Counted from the stretch's first letter, positions 8,633-18,637 are shown. The stretch is 64,000 bases of DNA from JAHEKD01 sp965204695 (GCA_965204695.1 OZ242007.1:3906001-3970000), one strand, 5' to 3'. The notes: a model not told the origin generated them from the letters alone. Numbers and translations are program-made.

Positions 8633-9931
8633 ATGCAATTCAAACGCTGGATTTTACTTGTCTGGCTAGGGCTGGTAGTTGTTAGCCCTTTTGTAGCCGC
8701 AAAAGAATTAGATCGAGTTTATGCGATTGTTAACGATGATGTCATCACTAAAAGCGAGTACGATCAAGAGCGTCTCAGTACAGAATTAGAAATAAAGGCT
8801 CGGGGCAGGACCTTGCCAGAAGAGTCTGTTTTGCAGCGTCAAATACTGGATCGCATGATTAATGATAGGTTGCAATTACAGATTGCTGAACGCGCAGGTA
8901 TTGAAGTCTCTCAAGCTCAAGTTGATGTCACTGTTGAGGGAATTGCCCAACGTAATAATATTTCTATCGAGCAACTGCAACAGGCTCTAGCTAGTGACGG
9001 GGTTAGTTATAATGATTTTACTAGGCGTATTGAACAACAACTAAGAATTCAACAACTTGTTGAGCGGCAAATAAACTCCAGAGTTACGGTTAGTGATCAA
9101 GAGGTTGAAGAATTTTTACGTTCTGAAAGTCTTGGTACAGGCCTTAATTCAGAGTTGAATGTTTCTCATATTGTGGTTCCAATTCCTCAGTCAGATTCAA
9201 CTGGATATGATCAAGCTAGGGCCACGATAGAACGTGCCTTGGGGCAACTTAACACTGGGGTCGATTTTGCTACAGTTGCTGCTGAATATTCTGCCTATCA
9301 AGATGCCATTGATGGAGGTGCTTTAGGATGGCGTAAGTCTGGAGAATTACCATCGTTTTATTATCAAGCTTTACGCAGCCTGTCTGAGGGCGAGTTTAGT
9401 GATGTATTACAAAGCGATAGGGCTTTTCATATAGTCAAACTAAATGGAGTAAGATCGGCACAATCAGATTCTAGCAGACAGATAACCCAGCTAAGATTAA
9501 GGCAAATTTTTTTGCAGTATGACCAAAATGCATCGTCAGAGTACCTGCGAATTCGACTTAATGAAATTGCCAAGCGGTTATCCGAAGGGGAGGATTTTGC
9601 TGCTTTGGCGGAGCAATATTCAGAAGATGCTAACTCTCGTATAAAAGGCGGTGACATGGGTTGGATCAACCCTGGTGATTTAGGATCTGTGATAGAAAAT
9701 GTAGTATTCCAATTACCACTTGGTCAGATAAGCAACCCTGTACAAGTTGGTAATGGAATCAGTATCTTTGAAGTTACTGATAAGCGTCAGCAAGATGCGG
9801 GTAACCTATTTGAAAAAAATGCTGCTCGAGAGCAACTTCATATTCGCAAAGCTGAACAAATGTATCAAGAATGGGTTCAGGAACTTCGTGATCGCGCCTA
9901 TGTGCAATATCTCATCGATGATATAAGCTGA
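8633..9931 (+). CDS. surA: Periplasmic chaperone and peptidyl-prolyl isomerase SurA
   Basis: A 432-residue periplasmic chaperone for outer-membrane proteins, LptD among them. A signal peptide is followed by the SurA N-domain (YAIVNDDVITKSEYDQ ... ILDRMINDRLQLQIAERAGI) and two parvulin domains (about 170-270 and 285-385), each with the GGALGW or GGDMGW motif. It lies 6 bases after lptD, a conserved pair. In enterics pdxA and ksgA would follow; here ubiK overlaps its stop codon instead. Confidence 0.95.
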   Translation: MQFKRWILLVWLGLVVVSPFVAAKELDRVYAIVNDDVITKSEYDQERLSTELEIKARGRTLPEESVLQRQILDRMINDRLQLQIAERAGIEVSQAQVDVTVEGIAQRNNISIEQLQQALASDGVSYNDFTRRIEQQLRIQQLVERQINSRVTVSDQEVEEFLRSESLGTGLNSELNVSHIVVPIPQSDSTGYDQARATIERALGQLNTGVDFATVAAEYSAYQDAIDGGALGWRKSGELPSFYYQALRSLSEGEFSDVLQSDRAFHIVKLNGVRSAQSDSSRQITQLRLRQIFLQYDQNASSEYLRIRLNEIAKRLSEGEDFAALAEQYSEDANSRIKGGDMGWINPGDLGSVIENVVFQLPLGQISNPVQVGNGISIFEVTDKRQQDAGNLFEKNAAREQLHIRKAEQMYQEWVQELRDRAYVQYLIDDIS

Positions 9932-10164
9932 TGGTTAATAAAGATCTAGTGAACAGGTTAATCCAGTCACTGGACACGGTATTGCCTATCACTCAATTTA
10001 CAGAAGAAGTTAAAGATAACGTCAAGGAAGCTATTACATCTGTTTTACATGACATGGATGTAGTTACTCGCGAAGAGTTTGAAGCCCAGCAACGAGTATT
10101 AGAAAAAACTCGTCAAAAAATTGATCAACTAGAGGCCAAGCTGAGACAGTATAGTTCAGATTAA
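9931..10164 (+). CDS. ubiK: Ubiquinone biosynthesis accessory factor UbiK (YqiC/BMFP family)
   Basis: A 77-residue protein with an amphipathic N-terminal half and a C-terminal coiled coil (REEFEAQQRVLEKTRQKIDQLEAKLRQ), the layout of the membrane fusogenic BMFP family. UbiK binds UbiJ and supports the soluble ubiquinone-biosynthesis complex. The ATG overlaps the surA stop by one base, so translation is probably coupled. It is often found beside comM/yifB, as here. Confidence 0.87.
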   Translation: MVNKDLVNRLIQSLDTVLPITQFTEEVKDNVKEAITSVLHDMDVVTREEFEAQQRVLEKTRQKIDQLEAKLRQYSSD

Positions 10165-10191
10165 GGATTAAACAATGCCAAGGAAGGTACT

Positions 10192-11697
10192 ATGTCATTT
10201 TCTATCGTTCGTTCAAGAACCTTAACGGGTATTGCTGCTCCTGAAGTTGCAGTAGAAACTCATCTTGCCAATGGCCTGCCATCATTCACAATTGTTGGTT
10301 TGGCAGAAACAGCTATCAAAGAAAGTCGTGATCGAGTTAGAGCAGCGATTATTAATTCGCATTTCAATTTCCCAGCTCGAAGAATAACAGTTAATTTAGC
10401 TCCTGCGGATTTGCCAAAAGAAGGAGCTCGATTTGATTTGCCAATTGCTATCAGTATTTTAGTAGCTAGTGAGCAAGTTCAGATCTGTCCAGAAGAATTA
10501 CTGACTTACGAGTTTATTGGTGAGTTAGCATTAAACGGGCAATTGCGCTCAGTTGCTGGAGTTTTGCCTGTAGCTTACGCAGTAGCTCTAGCGGGGCGTA
10601 AGCTTGCAGTTCCTAATTCTTGTATCAAAGAAGCAGCCTTCATTCGTAACTTAAGTTTAGTAAGCGGTTCAAATTTAGCTCAACTGCTGGATCATTTAAT
10701 GACAAAAAGAAATTACTTTTCCAATGATATTCAGGTTAGACCAAAAGCTAAAAAAGCTTATCCGGATTTTGCTGATGTTAAAGGTCAATACCTGGCTAAA
10801 AAAGCTTTAGAAATTGCTGCTGCTGGACATCACAATCTGCTGATGATTGGTCCACCAGGATGTGGTAAAAGTATGCTGGCGGCTCGATTGCCAGGGATTC
10901 TGCCTTTAATGCCAGAGCAAACGGCGATTGAAACTGCTTCAATTCAATCAATCAGTTCCCAGGGTTTTGATTTGCTAGATTGGCGTCGAACACCTTATCG
11001 TGCACCTCATCACAGTTGCTCGGCTGTGGCGCTCATTGGGGGTGGATCAAAACCTGTTCCTGGAGAAATTTCCCTTGCCCACGGAGGGGTATTGTTTTTA
11101 GATGAAATCCCTGAATTTGATCGTCGTGCTTTGGAGATGTTACGTGAGCCGTTAGAAACAGGTTACGTTAATATTGCTCGTGTTAATCGCAGTCAACGCT
11201 ATTTGGCTGATGTAATGTTATTGGCGGCAGCTAACCCTTGTCATTGTGGTTATTACGGATCAACAATCAAGGCTTGTCACTGTTCACCATCGATGATTGA
11301 ACGTTACCAAAACAAGTTATCAGGTCCGTTAATTGATCGATTTGATATGTGTATTGAATTGACAGCCGTCAAACCTGATCAATTAATCGAAAATAAACAA
11401 ATTGAAGATAGCGTAACTATTGCCCAAAGAGTTGCTTATACACGCAAGTTGCAAATTAATCGCCAAGGGAAATTAAATTCTGCCTTACAGACTAATGAGT
11501 TAGAGCAGAAACTTTTTTTGGCAGATAAATTAAAATCGTATCTGAATTTAATAATCAAAAAACTAAACTTGACTGCACGTTCTTATCATCGAATTTTACG
11601 TTTATCCAGGACAATTGCAGATTTAGATGAGTCAACTGAAGTTTTAAACAAACATGTCAATGAAGCTCTACAATACCGTGTTTTCGATAGAAATTGA
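10192..11697 (+). CDS. comM: YifB/ComM family AAA+ helicase (Mg chelatase-like)
   Basis: A 501-residue hexameric ATPase; ComM promotes branch migration of donor DNA during natural transformation. The order is an N-terminal Lon-like fold (GLPSFTIVGLAETAIKESRD), the ATPase core with Walker A GPPGCGKS (about residue 220) and Walker B LFLDEIPEF, CHCGYYG with clustered cysteines, and a C-terminal Mg-chelatase helical domain. AAGGAAGG lies just upstream of the ATG. A type IV minor-pilin set elsewhere in the window is compatible with competence, but this is inference. Confidence 0.92.
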   Translation: MSFSIVRSRTLTGIAAPEVAVETHLANGLPSFTIVGLAETAIKESRDRVRAAIINSHFNFPARRITVNLAPADLPKEGARFDLPIAISILVASEQVQICPEELLTYEFIGELALNGQLRSVAGVLPVAYAVALAGRKLAVPNSCIKEAAFIRNLSLVSGSNLAQLLDHLMTKRNYFSNDIQVRPKAKKAYPDFADVKGQYLAKKALEIAAAGHHNLLMIGPPGCGKSMLAARLPGILPLMPEQTAIETASIQSISSQGFDLLDWRRTPYRAPHHSCSAVALIGGGSKPVPGEISLAHGGVLFLDEIPEFDRRALEMLREPLETGYVNIARVNRSQRYLADVMLLAAANPCHCGYYGSTIKACHCSPSMIERYQNKLSGPLIDRFDMCIELTAVKPDQLIENKQIEDSVTIAQRVAYTRKLQINRQGKLNSALQTNELEQKLFLADKLKSYLNLIIKKLNLTARSYHRILRLSRTIADLDESTEVLNKHVNEALQYRVFDRN

Positions 11698-11830
11698 GAT
11701 CAAGTAATAGTAATATTTAGCTGGCCGTAAACGAGGAAACTTTAGTTTTTTTTCTAAATATTTCCGAACTTATTATCCTCATTACAGTCTGAGGATTTGT
11801 TTTAAACTGGAATATTAAAGAGAATTGATC

Positions 11831-12280
11831 ATGAAAAAAACATCACAAATCTTATTCGCATTTGTTGCACTACTAATGTTCAATGTCAGTGCTTTTGCAA
11901 AGTCAGAAATTTATACCGGAACCTTTAGTAGCAAAGCAGTTGGTGGTTATGACACGGTTGCATACTTTACCCAAGGGACGCCAGTAAAAGGTGATTCTGA
12001 CTATCAAACGGAATACAAAGGAGCAAAATGGTTGTTTTCTAGCCAGGAAAATTTAGATGCCTTTTTAGCTGATCCAGAAAAATATGCACCTCAATATGGT
12101 GGTTATTGTGCTTGGGCTGTAGGTCATAACATCACTGCAAAAGGTGATCCCCAACAATGGAAAATTATCGACGATAAACTTTACCTAAATTACGATGCTG
12201 ATATCCAATCCAAGTGGTTACAAGATCCGGAAAAATGGATTGTCGAAGGCGACAAAAATTGGCCTGGTGTATTAAAATAA
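11831..12280 (+). CDS. Secreted YHS domain-containing protein
   Basis: A 149-residue protein with a clear signal peptide (LFAFVALLMFNVSAFA) followed by a YHS-type domain: GGYDTVAYF, KWLFSSQENLDAFLADPEKYAPQYGGYCAWAV. YHS domains are usually linked to metal binding, but no function is assigned to this stand-alone periplasmic class. An upstream TTG at 11825 is in frame, but ATG 11831 with AAAGAGA upstream is the natural start. It is followed 42 bases later by a DoxX-like membrane protein, suggesting a two-gene unit. Confidence 0.85.
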   Translation: MKKTSQILFAFVALLMFNVSAFAKSEIYTGTFSSKAVGGYDTVAYFTQGTPVKGDSDYQTEYKGAKWLFSSQENLDAFLADPEKYAPQYGGYCAWAVGHNITAKGDPQQWKIIDDKLYLNYDADIQSKWLQDPEKWIVEGDKNWPGVLK

Positions 12281-12322
12281 GTCATTGCAAAAATACCTTG
12301 ATCTTGGATTGAGAAGCTAGCT

Positions 12323-12820
12323 ATGAACAAAAATATTGTGGCCGTAATAAGTTGGATTATCGTCGTCTGGATTTGTTATGTATTCCTGGCCTCCTTGCCT
12401 TATAAATTCACCTTGCATCCAGATACTCAACATATATTTGGTACTATCGGTGAATGGATGAAAGGGGTATTGGGCGATGGTGTTGGTACCACGTTTGCTA
12501 ATTACGGTTCCTACGGTGTTGGCGCAGTTGAGTTAGTGACTTCAATAATCCTGCTTTTACCTGCGCTGATTTGGATCGCTTCCAAATTGGGAATGGCGAG
12601 CGCACCAGATCGACCCAAATTTCATCAAATAGGTGGATTAATGGCATCTGCAGTGATGGCGGGTGCTGTTTTTTTCCATCTGTTTACACCATTAGGTATT
12701 GAGGTTTTGCATCAAGGTGAGAGTGATGGTGGATCGTTATTTTATGCAGCTGTTTCGATTTTGATATTAGGCGTTGTATTGTTTTTCCTTAATGCAAATC
12801 GTTCTGCTGCGGCCCAGTAA
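12323..12820 (+). CDS. DoxX-like integral membrane protein
   Basis: A 165-residue protein with about four transmembrane segments (around 7-27, 70-92, 105-125, 137-158). The periplasmic loop after the first segment and the overall size resemble DoxX/DoxD-like proteins, which occur beside redox or stress genes. The link to the YHS gene upstream (42-base gap) is positional only. The precise function is unknown. Confidence 0.65.
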   Translation: MNKNIVAVISWIIVVWICYVFLASLPYKFTLHPDTQHIFGTIGEWMKGVLGDGVGTTFANYGSYGVGAVELVTSIILLLPALIWIASKLGMASAPDRPKFHQIGGLMASAVMAGAVFFHLFTPLGIEVLHQGESDGGSLFYAAVSILILGVVLFFLNANRSAAAQ

Positions 12821-12881
12821 TTTACTGCTTTATACCAAGATATAACTATAATATGCAGATAAGCATCAACAGAGCCGCGCA

Positions 12882-13733
12882 ATGATAATGCGTATTATGT
12901 TTGTAGCTGTTTATATTCTAACCTGCGTTAGGATTCTTGCAGCTCCCTGGCGTTATTTTCAACTTAATGCAAAATATTTTTCCATTAAAAAAGGTATCTT
13001 TTCGAAAATAGATATTGATGGCTTAGTGCCAGAAAAATGGCGATTAAGTCAGGTGTATGATGATGGACAAAGTATTCCTGAAAAATTTCCAGTATTTGTA
13101 AAGCCAGAATGGGGGCAAAATGCGTTCGGTATTTGGCGAGCTGATAATGCAAAAGACTTGGCTAAAATAAGAAAGAAAATAGCCAAGTCGAAAACTGCCT
13201 ACATTATCCAGGAGGCTGCCAGAGAAACCAGAGAATTCGAAATATTCACTATTCCAAATCATGAAGATAGTAGCGAATATGCGGTGTTAACTATTACAGA
13301 AGCGGTTAACAGCGAGGAAGAGAAATATCCCATAAACAGCATAAACAACAAAAACACCAGTTTTCATGAAATTACCCATAAATTTAATGAGTCTGAATTA
13401 AAGCAAATTTGGTCTTATGTTCGTGAAATTGGCGACTTTAAAATTTCCCGGGTCTGCGTGCACGCTGATTCGCGGCAAGATATGGTGGCAGGGCGATTTC
13501 ATTTAATCGAAATTAATCTGTTTGTACCCATGCCGATAAATTTATTAGACAAATCTTATACCTGGCGTGATAAGACCCGGTTTATTCTAAACAGTATGAT
13601 GGCTTTAGCTCAGGTCACCAAAACACTTAATTTACAACCGCAGCAACAGCCTATATTTACAAAAAAATTACTCTATCAACGTAAAGCAAGATCCTTACAG
13701 CTAAGCGCTAGTACTACAAGAGAGATTTTGTGA
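12882..13733 (+). CDS. ATP-grasp-like protein, first gene of a three-gene operon
   Basis: A 283-residue protein with an N-terminal hydrophobic helix (about 4-20) and then an ATP-grasp-like fold. PVFVKPEWGQNAFGIWRA corresponds to the Lys/Gly-rich ATP-binding strand and loop, AYIIQEAARETREFEI to the hinge and second ATP contact, and HLIEINLFVPMP to the metal-binding Glu/Asn segment. Such enzymes ligate a carboxylate to an amine through an acyl phosphate. No exact family is recognised. Two further in-frame ATGs (12888, 12897) are possible starts. Its TGA overlaps the GTG start of the second ATP-grasp gene. Confidence 0.7.
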   Translation: MIMRIMFVAVYILTCVRILAAPWRYFQLNAKYFSIKKGIFSKIDIDGLVPEKWRLSQVYDDGQSIPEKFPVFVKPEWGQNAFGIWRADNAKDLAKIRKKIAKSKTAYIIQEAARETREFEIFTIPNHEDSSEYAVLTITEAVNSEEEKYPINSINNKNTSFHEITHKFNESELKQIWSYVREIGDFKISRVCVHADSRQDMVAGRFHLIEINLFVPMPINLLDKSYTWRDKTRFILNSMMALAQVTKTLNLQPQQQPIFTKKLLYQRKARSLQLSASTTREIL

Positions 13734-14638
13734 GAAAACTAAAAGCGGTTGTATATAAGTTGATTAGCGACCGCTATATGGCTGGTTGCAGTCATTACAA
13801 TACTCTGGAAGTTAGGCGTGCCTCCCGCTCGAAGGAAAAAGCCCGGGTGATGTTTGCTAATAATAATGTTCCGCACGCCAAGGGTGACGTATTTTTCAAC
13901 CCGTACAGGGCGTACAAATTTGTTAAACAACACGGCTTTCCGGTTGTCATTAAGCCCAATGTAAGTGGCTATTCCAGAGGCAGTTATTTCCCTATTAATA
14001 GTTACGGTGAATTGTTTAGTGCAATAGCAAAAGCAAAACTATGGTGGCCGACAACAGTCATTGAACAATATTTACTGGGTAAAAATTATCGAGTCGTTGC
14101 CACCAATGAAAAACTGGGCAGTGTTATCCAACGTTATCCACCGTTTGTGATTGGTAATGGTAAAGACACGATCAGCACCCTCATTGATCAAGAAAATGCA
14201 ATTCGAAAAGAAATGGGTTTATTCCCTACCATGTATCCAATTAAAAAAGATGGTTTAGTGCTTAATCACTTAAAAAAGCAGAAACTGACGCTGGAAGATG
14301 TGCCGGATAACGGTCAACATATTGAACTTTTTTATCGTGTGGCGCTTGCACCTGGAGGAATTGTTGAAATTGTTGATCAGAACACCATTACACCGTCCAA
14401 CAGACAATTGTTTATCGATGTGGTGAATATGTTTGGTGCCAATGTGCTCGGTATTGATGTGATTTTTGAGAAGGGCATCGATGTAGACTATGATCAACAA
14501 AAATGCATTTTTATCGAGGTTAATTCTAGGCCTTACATGAAAATGCATGATGCCCCACGTTACGGTAAAAAAGAGGATTTAACGGGGCTTTATGCCGGTT
14601 TAGATGCATTGGAAATAGACGATGCAGATATCTTCTGA
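13730..14638 (+). CDS. ATP-grasp ligase resembling the cyanophycin synthetase / GshAB ATP-grasp domain
   Basis: A 302-residue protein that is essentially one ATP-grasp domain. FPVVIKPNVSGYSRGSYF is the ATP-binding lysine and glycine loop, TVIEQYLLGKNYRVVAT the hinge, PPFVIGNGKDTISTLIDQEN and VPDNGQHIELFYRV are typical of cyanophycin synthetase and bifunctional glutathione synthetase, and GIDVIFEKG plus FIEVNSRPYMKMHD carry the metal ligands. The N-terminal and Mur-ligase domains of cyanophycin synthetase are missing. The GTG start overlaps the previous stop. An amide-bond ligase for a small peptide-like product is the likely role; the substrate is unknown. Confidence 0.75.
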   Translation: MRKLKAVVYKLISDRYMAGCSHYNTLEVRRASRSKEKARVMFANNNVPHAKGDVFFNPYRAYKFVKQHGFPVVIKPNVSGYSRGSYFPINSYGELFSAIAKAKLWWPTTVIEQYLLGKNYRVVATNEKLGSVIQRYPPFVIGNGKDTISTLIDQENAIRKEMGLFPTMYPIKKDGLVLNHLKKQKLTLEDVPDNGQHIELFYRVALAPGGIVEIVDQNTITPSNRQLFIDVVNMFGANVLGIDVIFEKGIDVDYDQQKCIFIEVNSRPYMKMHDAPRYGKKEDLTGLYAGLDALEIDDADIF

Positions 14639-15824
14639 TGAATGGCCAGAAGTTAATTACTCCCGCATTTTTTACCAATATTTGGGAATACATTCGCTCC
14701 TAATTGGTATATTTCCATTTTTTGCTCCAGTATTTCTCTGGGATAAGCAATACACACTTTCCGAAGTTTCCTTTTTTGTTTCTCTGTCGGGGCTGGGTTT
14801 TTGCTGCGCATTATTTTGTTGGGATAGATTAATTCGCAAAATTAGTCTTTTTAAACTCATGCTGATTTCATTCTTGTTTGAAATTTGCATGTTGTTTAGT
14901 GTGAGTATCAACATTAGTACAGTGATGTTGATTTGCTTCAGCTTTTTGTACGGCTCATATAACTGTTTTTTCTGGACAACTCAGCGTGCACTATTTTATG
15001 AGACATTGAGTGAAAGTAACACCGGCCGAAAATTCGGTAATTTTCAAATATTTGTTGCTGCGATTTTACAAATAGGAATATTTATCGGTGGATTCCTACT
15101 GGAAAAATCAGGCTTAATATTTATTTATTTAATCTCTATTGTTATCTGTTTTGCTGGTGCTGGGTTTTTTTATACACAGCGAAACCTTATACAGTTGCCA
15201 GCGCAATTGCTTAAAAAGAATGTTCTGTCTATTCGCCAAGTTGTTAATTACAAAGACAAGCACAATACTCGATTGATATTTTTGATTGATGGACTTTATT
15301 TATTTTTAGAGAGCTTTTTTTGGTTAATCTCGCTTTTTTTACTGGCCCATGAAAGTTTCTGGCAGCTAGGCATTATCGTTATTGTCTTGTCAGTAGTATT
15401 TTTTGTGATTTTTGTAATGATTAAAAATACGATTGATCATGTTGCTACTCATACCATCTACAAAATTGCCACCTTGCTTTATGCATTATCTTGGCTTTTG
15501 CGCGGTTTCGTAACAGATAAACTGGAATTGTTGTGGTTATTCGTTGTTTTAGTGTTAATCACTTTTTGTACTTCCTTCTTTCGCTTAGCGTTTAATAAGC
15601 GCTTTTATGATTTAGCCCAAATTACGACAGCACATCATTATTTAATTAAAAAAAGCTATTATTCTCAGGCTTTTATCGCTTTGGTTTACTTCTCTATCGG
15701 ACTATTGTTTGTAGAATCGGCGGATGTGTTTAGTCAGTTGCAATGGCTTTATTGGTTAGCTGCTCCTTTAGCCTTGGTGTATTTATGTTACGGCTATGGC
15801 TATTATCAGCGTAAAGCTAGGTAA
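14622..15824 (+). CDS. MFS-like membrane transporter, third gene of the ATP-grasp operon
   Basis: A 400-residue very hydrophobic protein with 11-12 predicted membrane spans in two halves separated by a charged loop near the middle (FYTQRNLIQLPAQLLKK). The layout and the short basic loops fit a major facilitator superfamily permease; no subfamily signature is recognised. It overlaps the second ATP-grasp gene by 17 bases, so all three genes are almost certainly one transcript. Export of the product of the two ligases is the simplest reading, by inference. Confidence 0.7.
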   Translation: MQISSDEWPEVNYSRIFYQYLGIHSLLIGIFPFFAPVFLWDKQYTLSEVSFFVSLSGLGFCCALFCWDRLIRKISLFKLMLISFLFEICMLFSVSINISTVMLICFSFLYGSYNCFFWTTQRALFYETLSESNTGRKFGNFQIFVAAILQIGIFIGGFLLEKSGLIFIYLISIVICFAGAGFFYTQRNLIQLPAQLLKKNVLSIRQVVNYKDKHNTRLIFLIDGLYLFLESFFWLISLFLLAHESFWQLGIIVIVLSVVFFVIFVMIKNTIDHVATHTIYKIATLLYALSWLLRGFVTDKLELLWLFVVLVLITFCTSFFRLAFNKRFYDLAQITTAHHYLIKKSYYSQAFIALVYFSIGLLFVESADVFSQLQWLYWLAAPLALVYLCYGYGYYQRKAR

Positions 15825-15910
15825 GAAATTTTCGATTAAATATCCAAATACGCTAATTACAAACAACTATTAGTGCATCAAGTAGCCGCATGATATAGTT
15901 TGTTAATTAC

Positions 15911-15942
15911 CTCAGGGCGTGGATTTCTACTCTGAGGTTTTG
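15911..15942 (+). terminator. Hairpin downstream of the MFS gene, possible terminator
   Basis: CCTCAG and CTGAGG can pair around a loop of about 16 bases, followed by TTTTGTGTTTG. It could end the ATP-grasp operon or act in the leader of the pyruvate dehydrogenase operon. The long loop makes it weak. Confidence 0.35.
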
Positions 15943-15967
15943 TGTTTGATTGATAATGAGGATGACA

Positions 15968-18637
15968 ATGAAGTTTGCGGATTATACTGATAATGACCCA
16001 ATTGAAACCCAGGAGTGGCGAGAGGCCTTAGATGCTGTAATCGATCATAAGGGTAATGAAAGAGCTCAATATTTACTCAAGCGTACGGTAGATCATGCCT
16101 ACTTAGCCGGCGTTGATCCAGTTGATTTACATCGCTCACCTTATTTGAATACTATTCCGGTGCACCGTGAAAAAGATTATCCTGGCAATCAGGAAATCGA
16201 GCACAATTTACGTTCGATGATGCGCTGGAATGCCATGGCTATGGTAGTACGTGCAAACAAAAAACCAGCAGAACCAGGTGGTCATATTGCTAGTTTTCAA
16301 TCCTCCGCTACTATGTATAACGTGGGTTTTCATCATTTCTGGCGGGCGCCAAGTGAAAATCATGGTGGGGATTTATTATTCATCCAAGGACATGTTGCAC
16401 CTGGAATTTATTCACGCGCTTTTGTTGAAGGCCGGTTAACAGAAGAAAACTTGGAAAACTTCCGCATGGAAACCGGTGGTAAGGGTTTATCCTCCTATCC
16501 TCATCCATGGTTAATGCCGGATTTCTGGCAATTTCCAACGGTTTCAATGGGGCTGGGGCCAATTATGGCGATTTACCAGGCTCGATTTATGAAATATCTG
16601 GAAAACCGCGGCTTGATCGACGCCAAAGATCGCAAAGTTTGGGCTTTCTTAGGTGATGGTGAAATGGATGAGCCTGAATCTCAAGGTGCGATAGCATTAG
16701 CTTCTCGTGAGAATTTGGATAATTTGATCTTTGTGGTGAACTGTAACTTGCAGCGCCTGGATGGCCCGGTTCGCGGCAATGGAAAAATTATTCAGGAGCT
16801 GGAAGGTAATTTCCGAGGAGCCGGCTGGAATGTAGTTAAATTAATCTGGGGTGCGGGTTGGGATAAATTACTGGCTCAGGATCACAACGGATTGCTACGT
16901 AAACGTATGCAGGAATGCGTTGATGGTGATTACCAAACCTTTAAGTCACGCGACGGTGCCTATGTGCGTGAACACTTTTTTGGAAAGTATCCAGAACTGA
17001 AAAAGATGGTTGAGCATATGAGCGATGAGGAAATTTATTATGGTCTCAATCGTGGTGGTCATGATCCTAAAAAAGTTTATAACGCCTTTGATATGGCGTT
17101 TCATTCAGAAGGTAAACCAACTGTAATTCTTTCAAAAACAGTCAAGGGTTATGGCATGGGTGAAGCGGGCGAAGGTCAGAACATCACTCACTCACAGAAA
17201 AAGCTGGGCGAAGATCATTTAAAGTCATTTGCTGAGCGTTTTGATATTCCGTTAACTGATGAGCAAATTCATAACCTTGAATTTGTCAGACCCGCCGAAG
17301 ATTCACCGGAACACAAATATTTACATGAGCGTCGGCAATCACTAGGTGGCTATTTGCCTAGTCGCCGTAACAATGCCGAATCATTAAAAATCCCAGAATT
17401 AAGCGATATTTTCGCTGCTTTACTAACTGATACCGGCGATCGCACCATGTCGACCACAATGGCACAGGTCCGAATTCTGGTCGCCATCGCTCGGAACAAG
17501 GAAATCGGACCACGTCTAGTACCTATTGTTCCTGACGAAGCCCGAACTTTTGGCATGGAAGGTATGTTCCGTCAGGTAGGTATTTATTCTCCCAAAGGTC
17601 AGCTTTATACACCCCAAGATGCTGAACAGATTATGCCGTACAAGGAAGATACTAAGGGCCAGATGTTACAAGAAGGTATTAATGAGGCAGGTGCGGTTTC
17701 CTCGTGGATAGCCGCAGCAACAGCCTACACCAATCATGGCATTCAAATGATTCCAGTCTATATTTTTTACTCCATGTTTGGTTTTCAACGTATTGGAGAT
17801 TTTGCCTGGGCGGCTGGTGATTCGCGGGCACGAGGCTTTTTAGTCGGCGGTACAGCAGGACGTACTACATTAAATGGTGAGGGTTTACAGCACGAAGATG
17901 GGCATAGCCATATCTTCGCAAACTTCATTCCTAATTGCCGTTCCTATGATCCAACTTATCATTATGAGTTGGCAGTAATTTATCATCATGGTATGAAGGA
18001 GATGTTTGAAGATCAGCATGATGTATTTTATTACATCACCACCATGAACGAAAATTATTCCCATCCAGACATGCCCAAGGGCTCCGAAGAGGGCATTATC
18101 AAAGGTATGTATAAATTAAGGGCCAGTAAAGCGAAAGGGTACAAGGTTAACTTGCTTGGCAGTGGCACCATCTTGCGTGAATCAGAAGCTGCGGCAGAAT
18201 TGTTAGCCGAAAATCATGGAGTGGCTGCCGATGTCTGGAGCGTGACCAGTTATAATGAACTTTATCGGGATGGACACGATGCGATCCGTTGGAATCGATT
18301 ACACCCGACTGCCAAGAAAAAACGTACCAATTGGGTGGAACAATGTCTTGGTGATGATGACACACCTACCGTTTCTTCTACTGATTACTTAAAACTGTAT
18401 TCCGAACAAATCAGGCCGTTTGTGCCAGGGCCATTCCATACACTGGGCACCGATGGCTATGGGCGATCTGATAGTCGTGAAGGGCTACGCAGTCATTTCG
18501 AGGTTGATCGTTATCATATTGTGATTACGGCACTTACGGCACTGGCGGATCAGGGAAAAGTCAAAGCAGCCGATATTGCCAAAGCGATCAAGAAATACGG
18601 GATTGATACCGATAAACCCAACCCACTTTACGTTTAA
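15968..18637 (+). CDS. aceE: Pyruvate dehydrogenase E1 component (homodimeric type)
   Basis: An 889-residue thiamine-diphosphate enzyme that decarboxylates pyruvate and reductively acetylates lipoyl domains. The TPP/Mg motif is GDGEMDEPE (about residue 230) ending in NCNLQRLDGPVRGN. Length matches E. coli AceE (887). Four in-frame starts exist (TTG 15950, ATG 15956, 15962, 15968); ATG 15968 has GAGGA upstream and gives MKFADYTDNDPIETQEW. First gene of an aceE-aceF-lpdA operon. Confidence 0.96.
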   Translation: MKFADYTDNDPIETQEWREALDAVIDHKGNERAQYLLKRTVDHAYLAGVDPVDLHRSPYLNTIPVHREKDYPGNQEIEHNLRSMMRWNAMAMVVRANKKPAEPGGHIASFQSSATMYNVGFHHFWRAPSENHGGDLLFIQGHVAPGIYSRAFVEGRLTEENLENFRMETGGKGLSSYPHPWLMPDFWQFPTVSMGLGPIMAIYQARFMKYLENRGLIDAKDRKVWAFLGDGEMDEPESQGAIALASRENLDNLIFVVNCNLQRLDGPVRGNGKIIQELEGNFRGAGWNVVKLIWGAGWDKLLAQDHNGLLRKRMQECVDGDYQTFKSRDGAYVREHFFGKYPELKKMVEHMSDEEIYYGLNRGGHDPKKVYNAFDMAFHSEGKPTVILSKTVKGYGMGEAGEGQNITHSQKKLGEDHLKSFAERFDIPLTDEQIHNLEFVRPAEDSPEHKYLHERRQSLGGYLPSRRNNAESLKIPELSDIFAALLTDTGDRTMSTTMAQVRILVAIARNKEIGPRLVPIVPDEARTFGMEGMFRQVGIYSPKGQLYTPQDAEQIMPYKEDTKGQMLQEGINEAGAVSSWIAAATAYTNHGIQMIPVYIFYSMFGFQRIGDFAWAAGDSRARGFLVGGTAGRTTLNGEGLQHEDGHSHIFANFIPNCRSYDPTYHYELAVIYHHGMKEMFEDQHDVFYYITTMNENYSHPDMPKGSEEGIIKGMYKLRASKAKGYKVNLLGSGTILRESEAAAELLAENHGVAADVWSVTSYNELYRDGHDAIRWNRLHPTAKKKRTNWVEQCLGDDDTPTVSSTDYLKLYSEQIRPFVPGPFHTLGTDGYGRSDSREGLRSHFEVDRYHIVITALTALADQGKVKAADIAKAIKKYGIDTDKPNPLYV

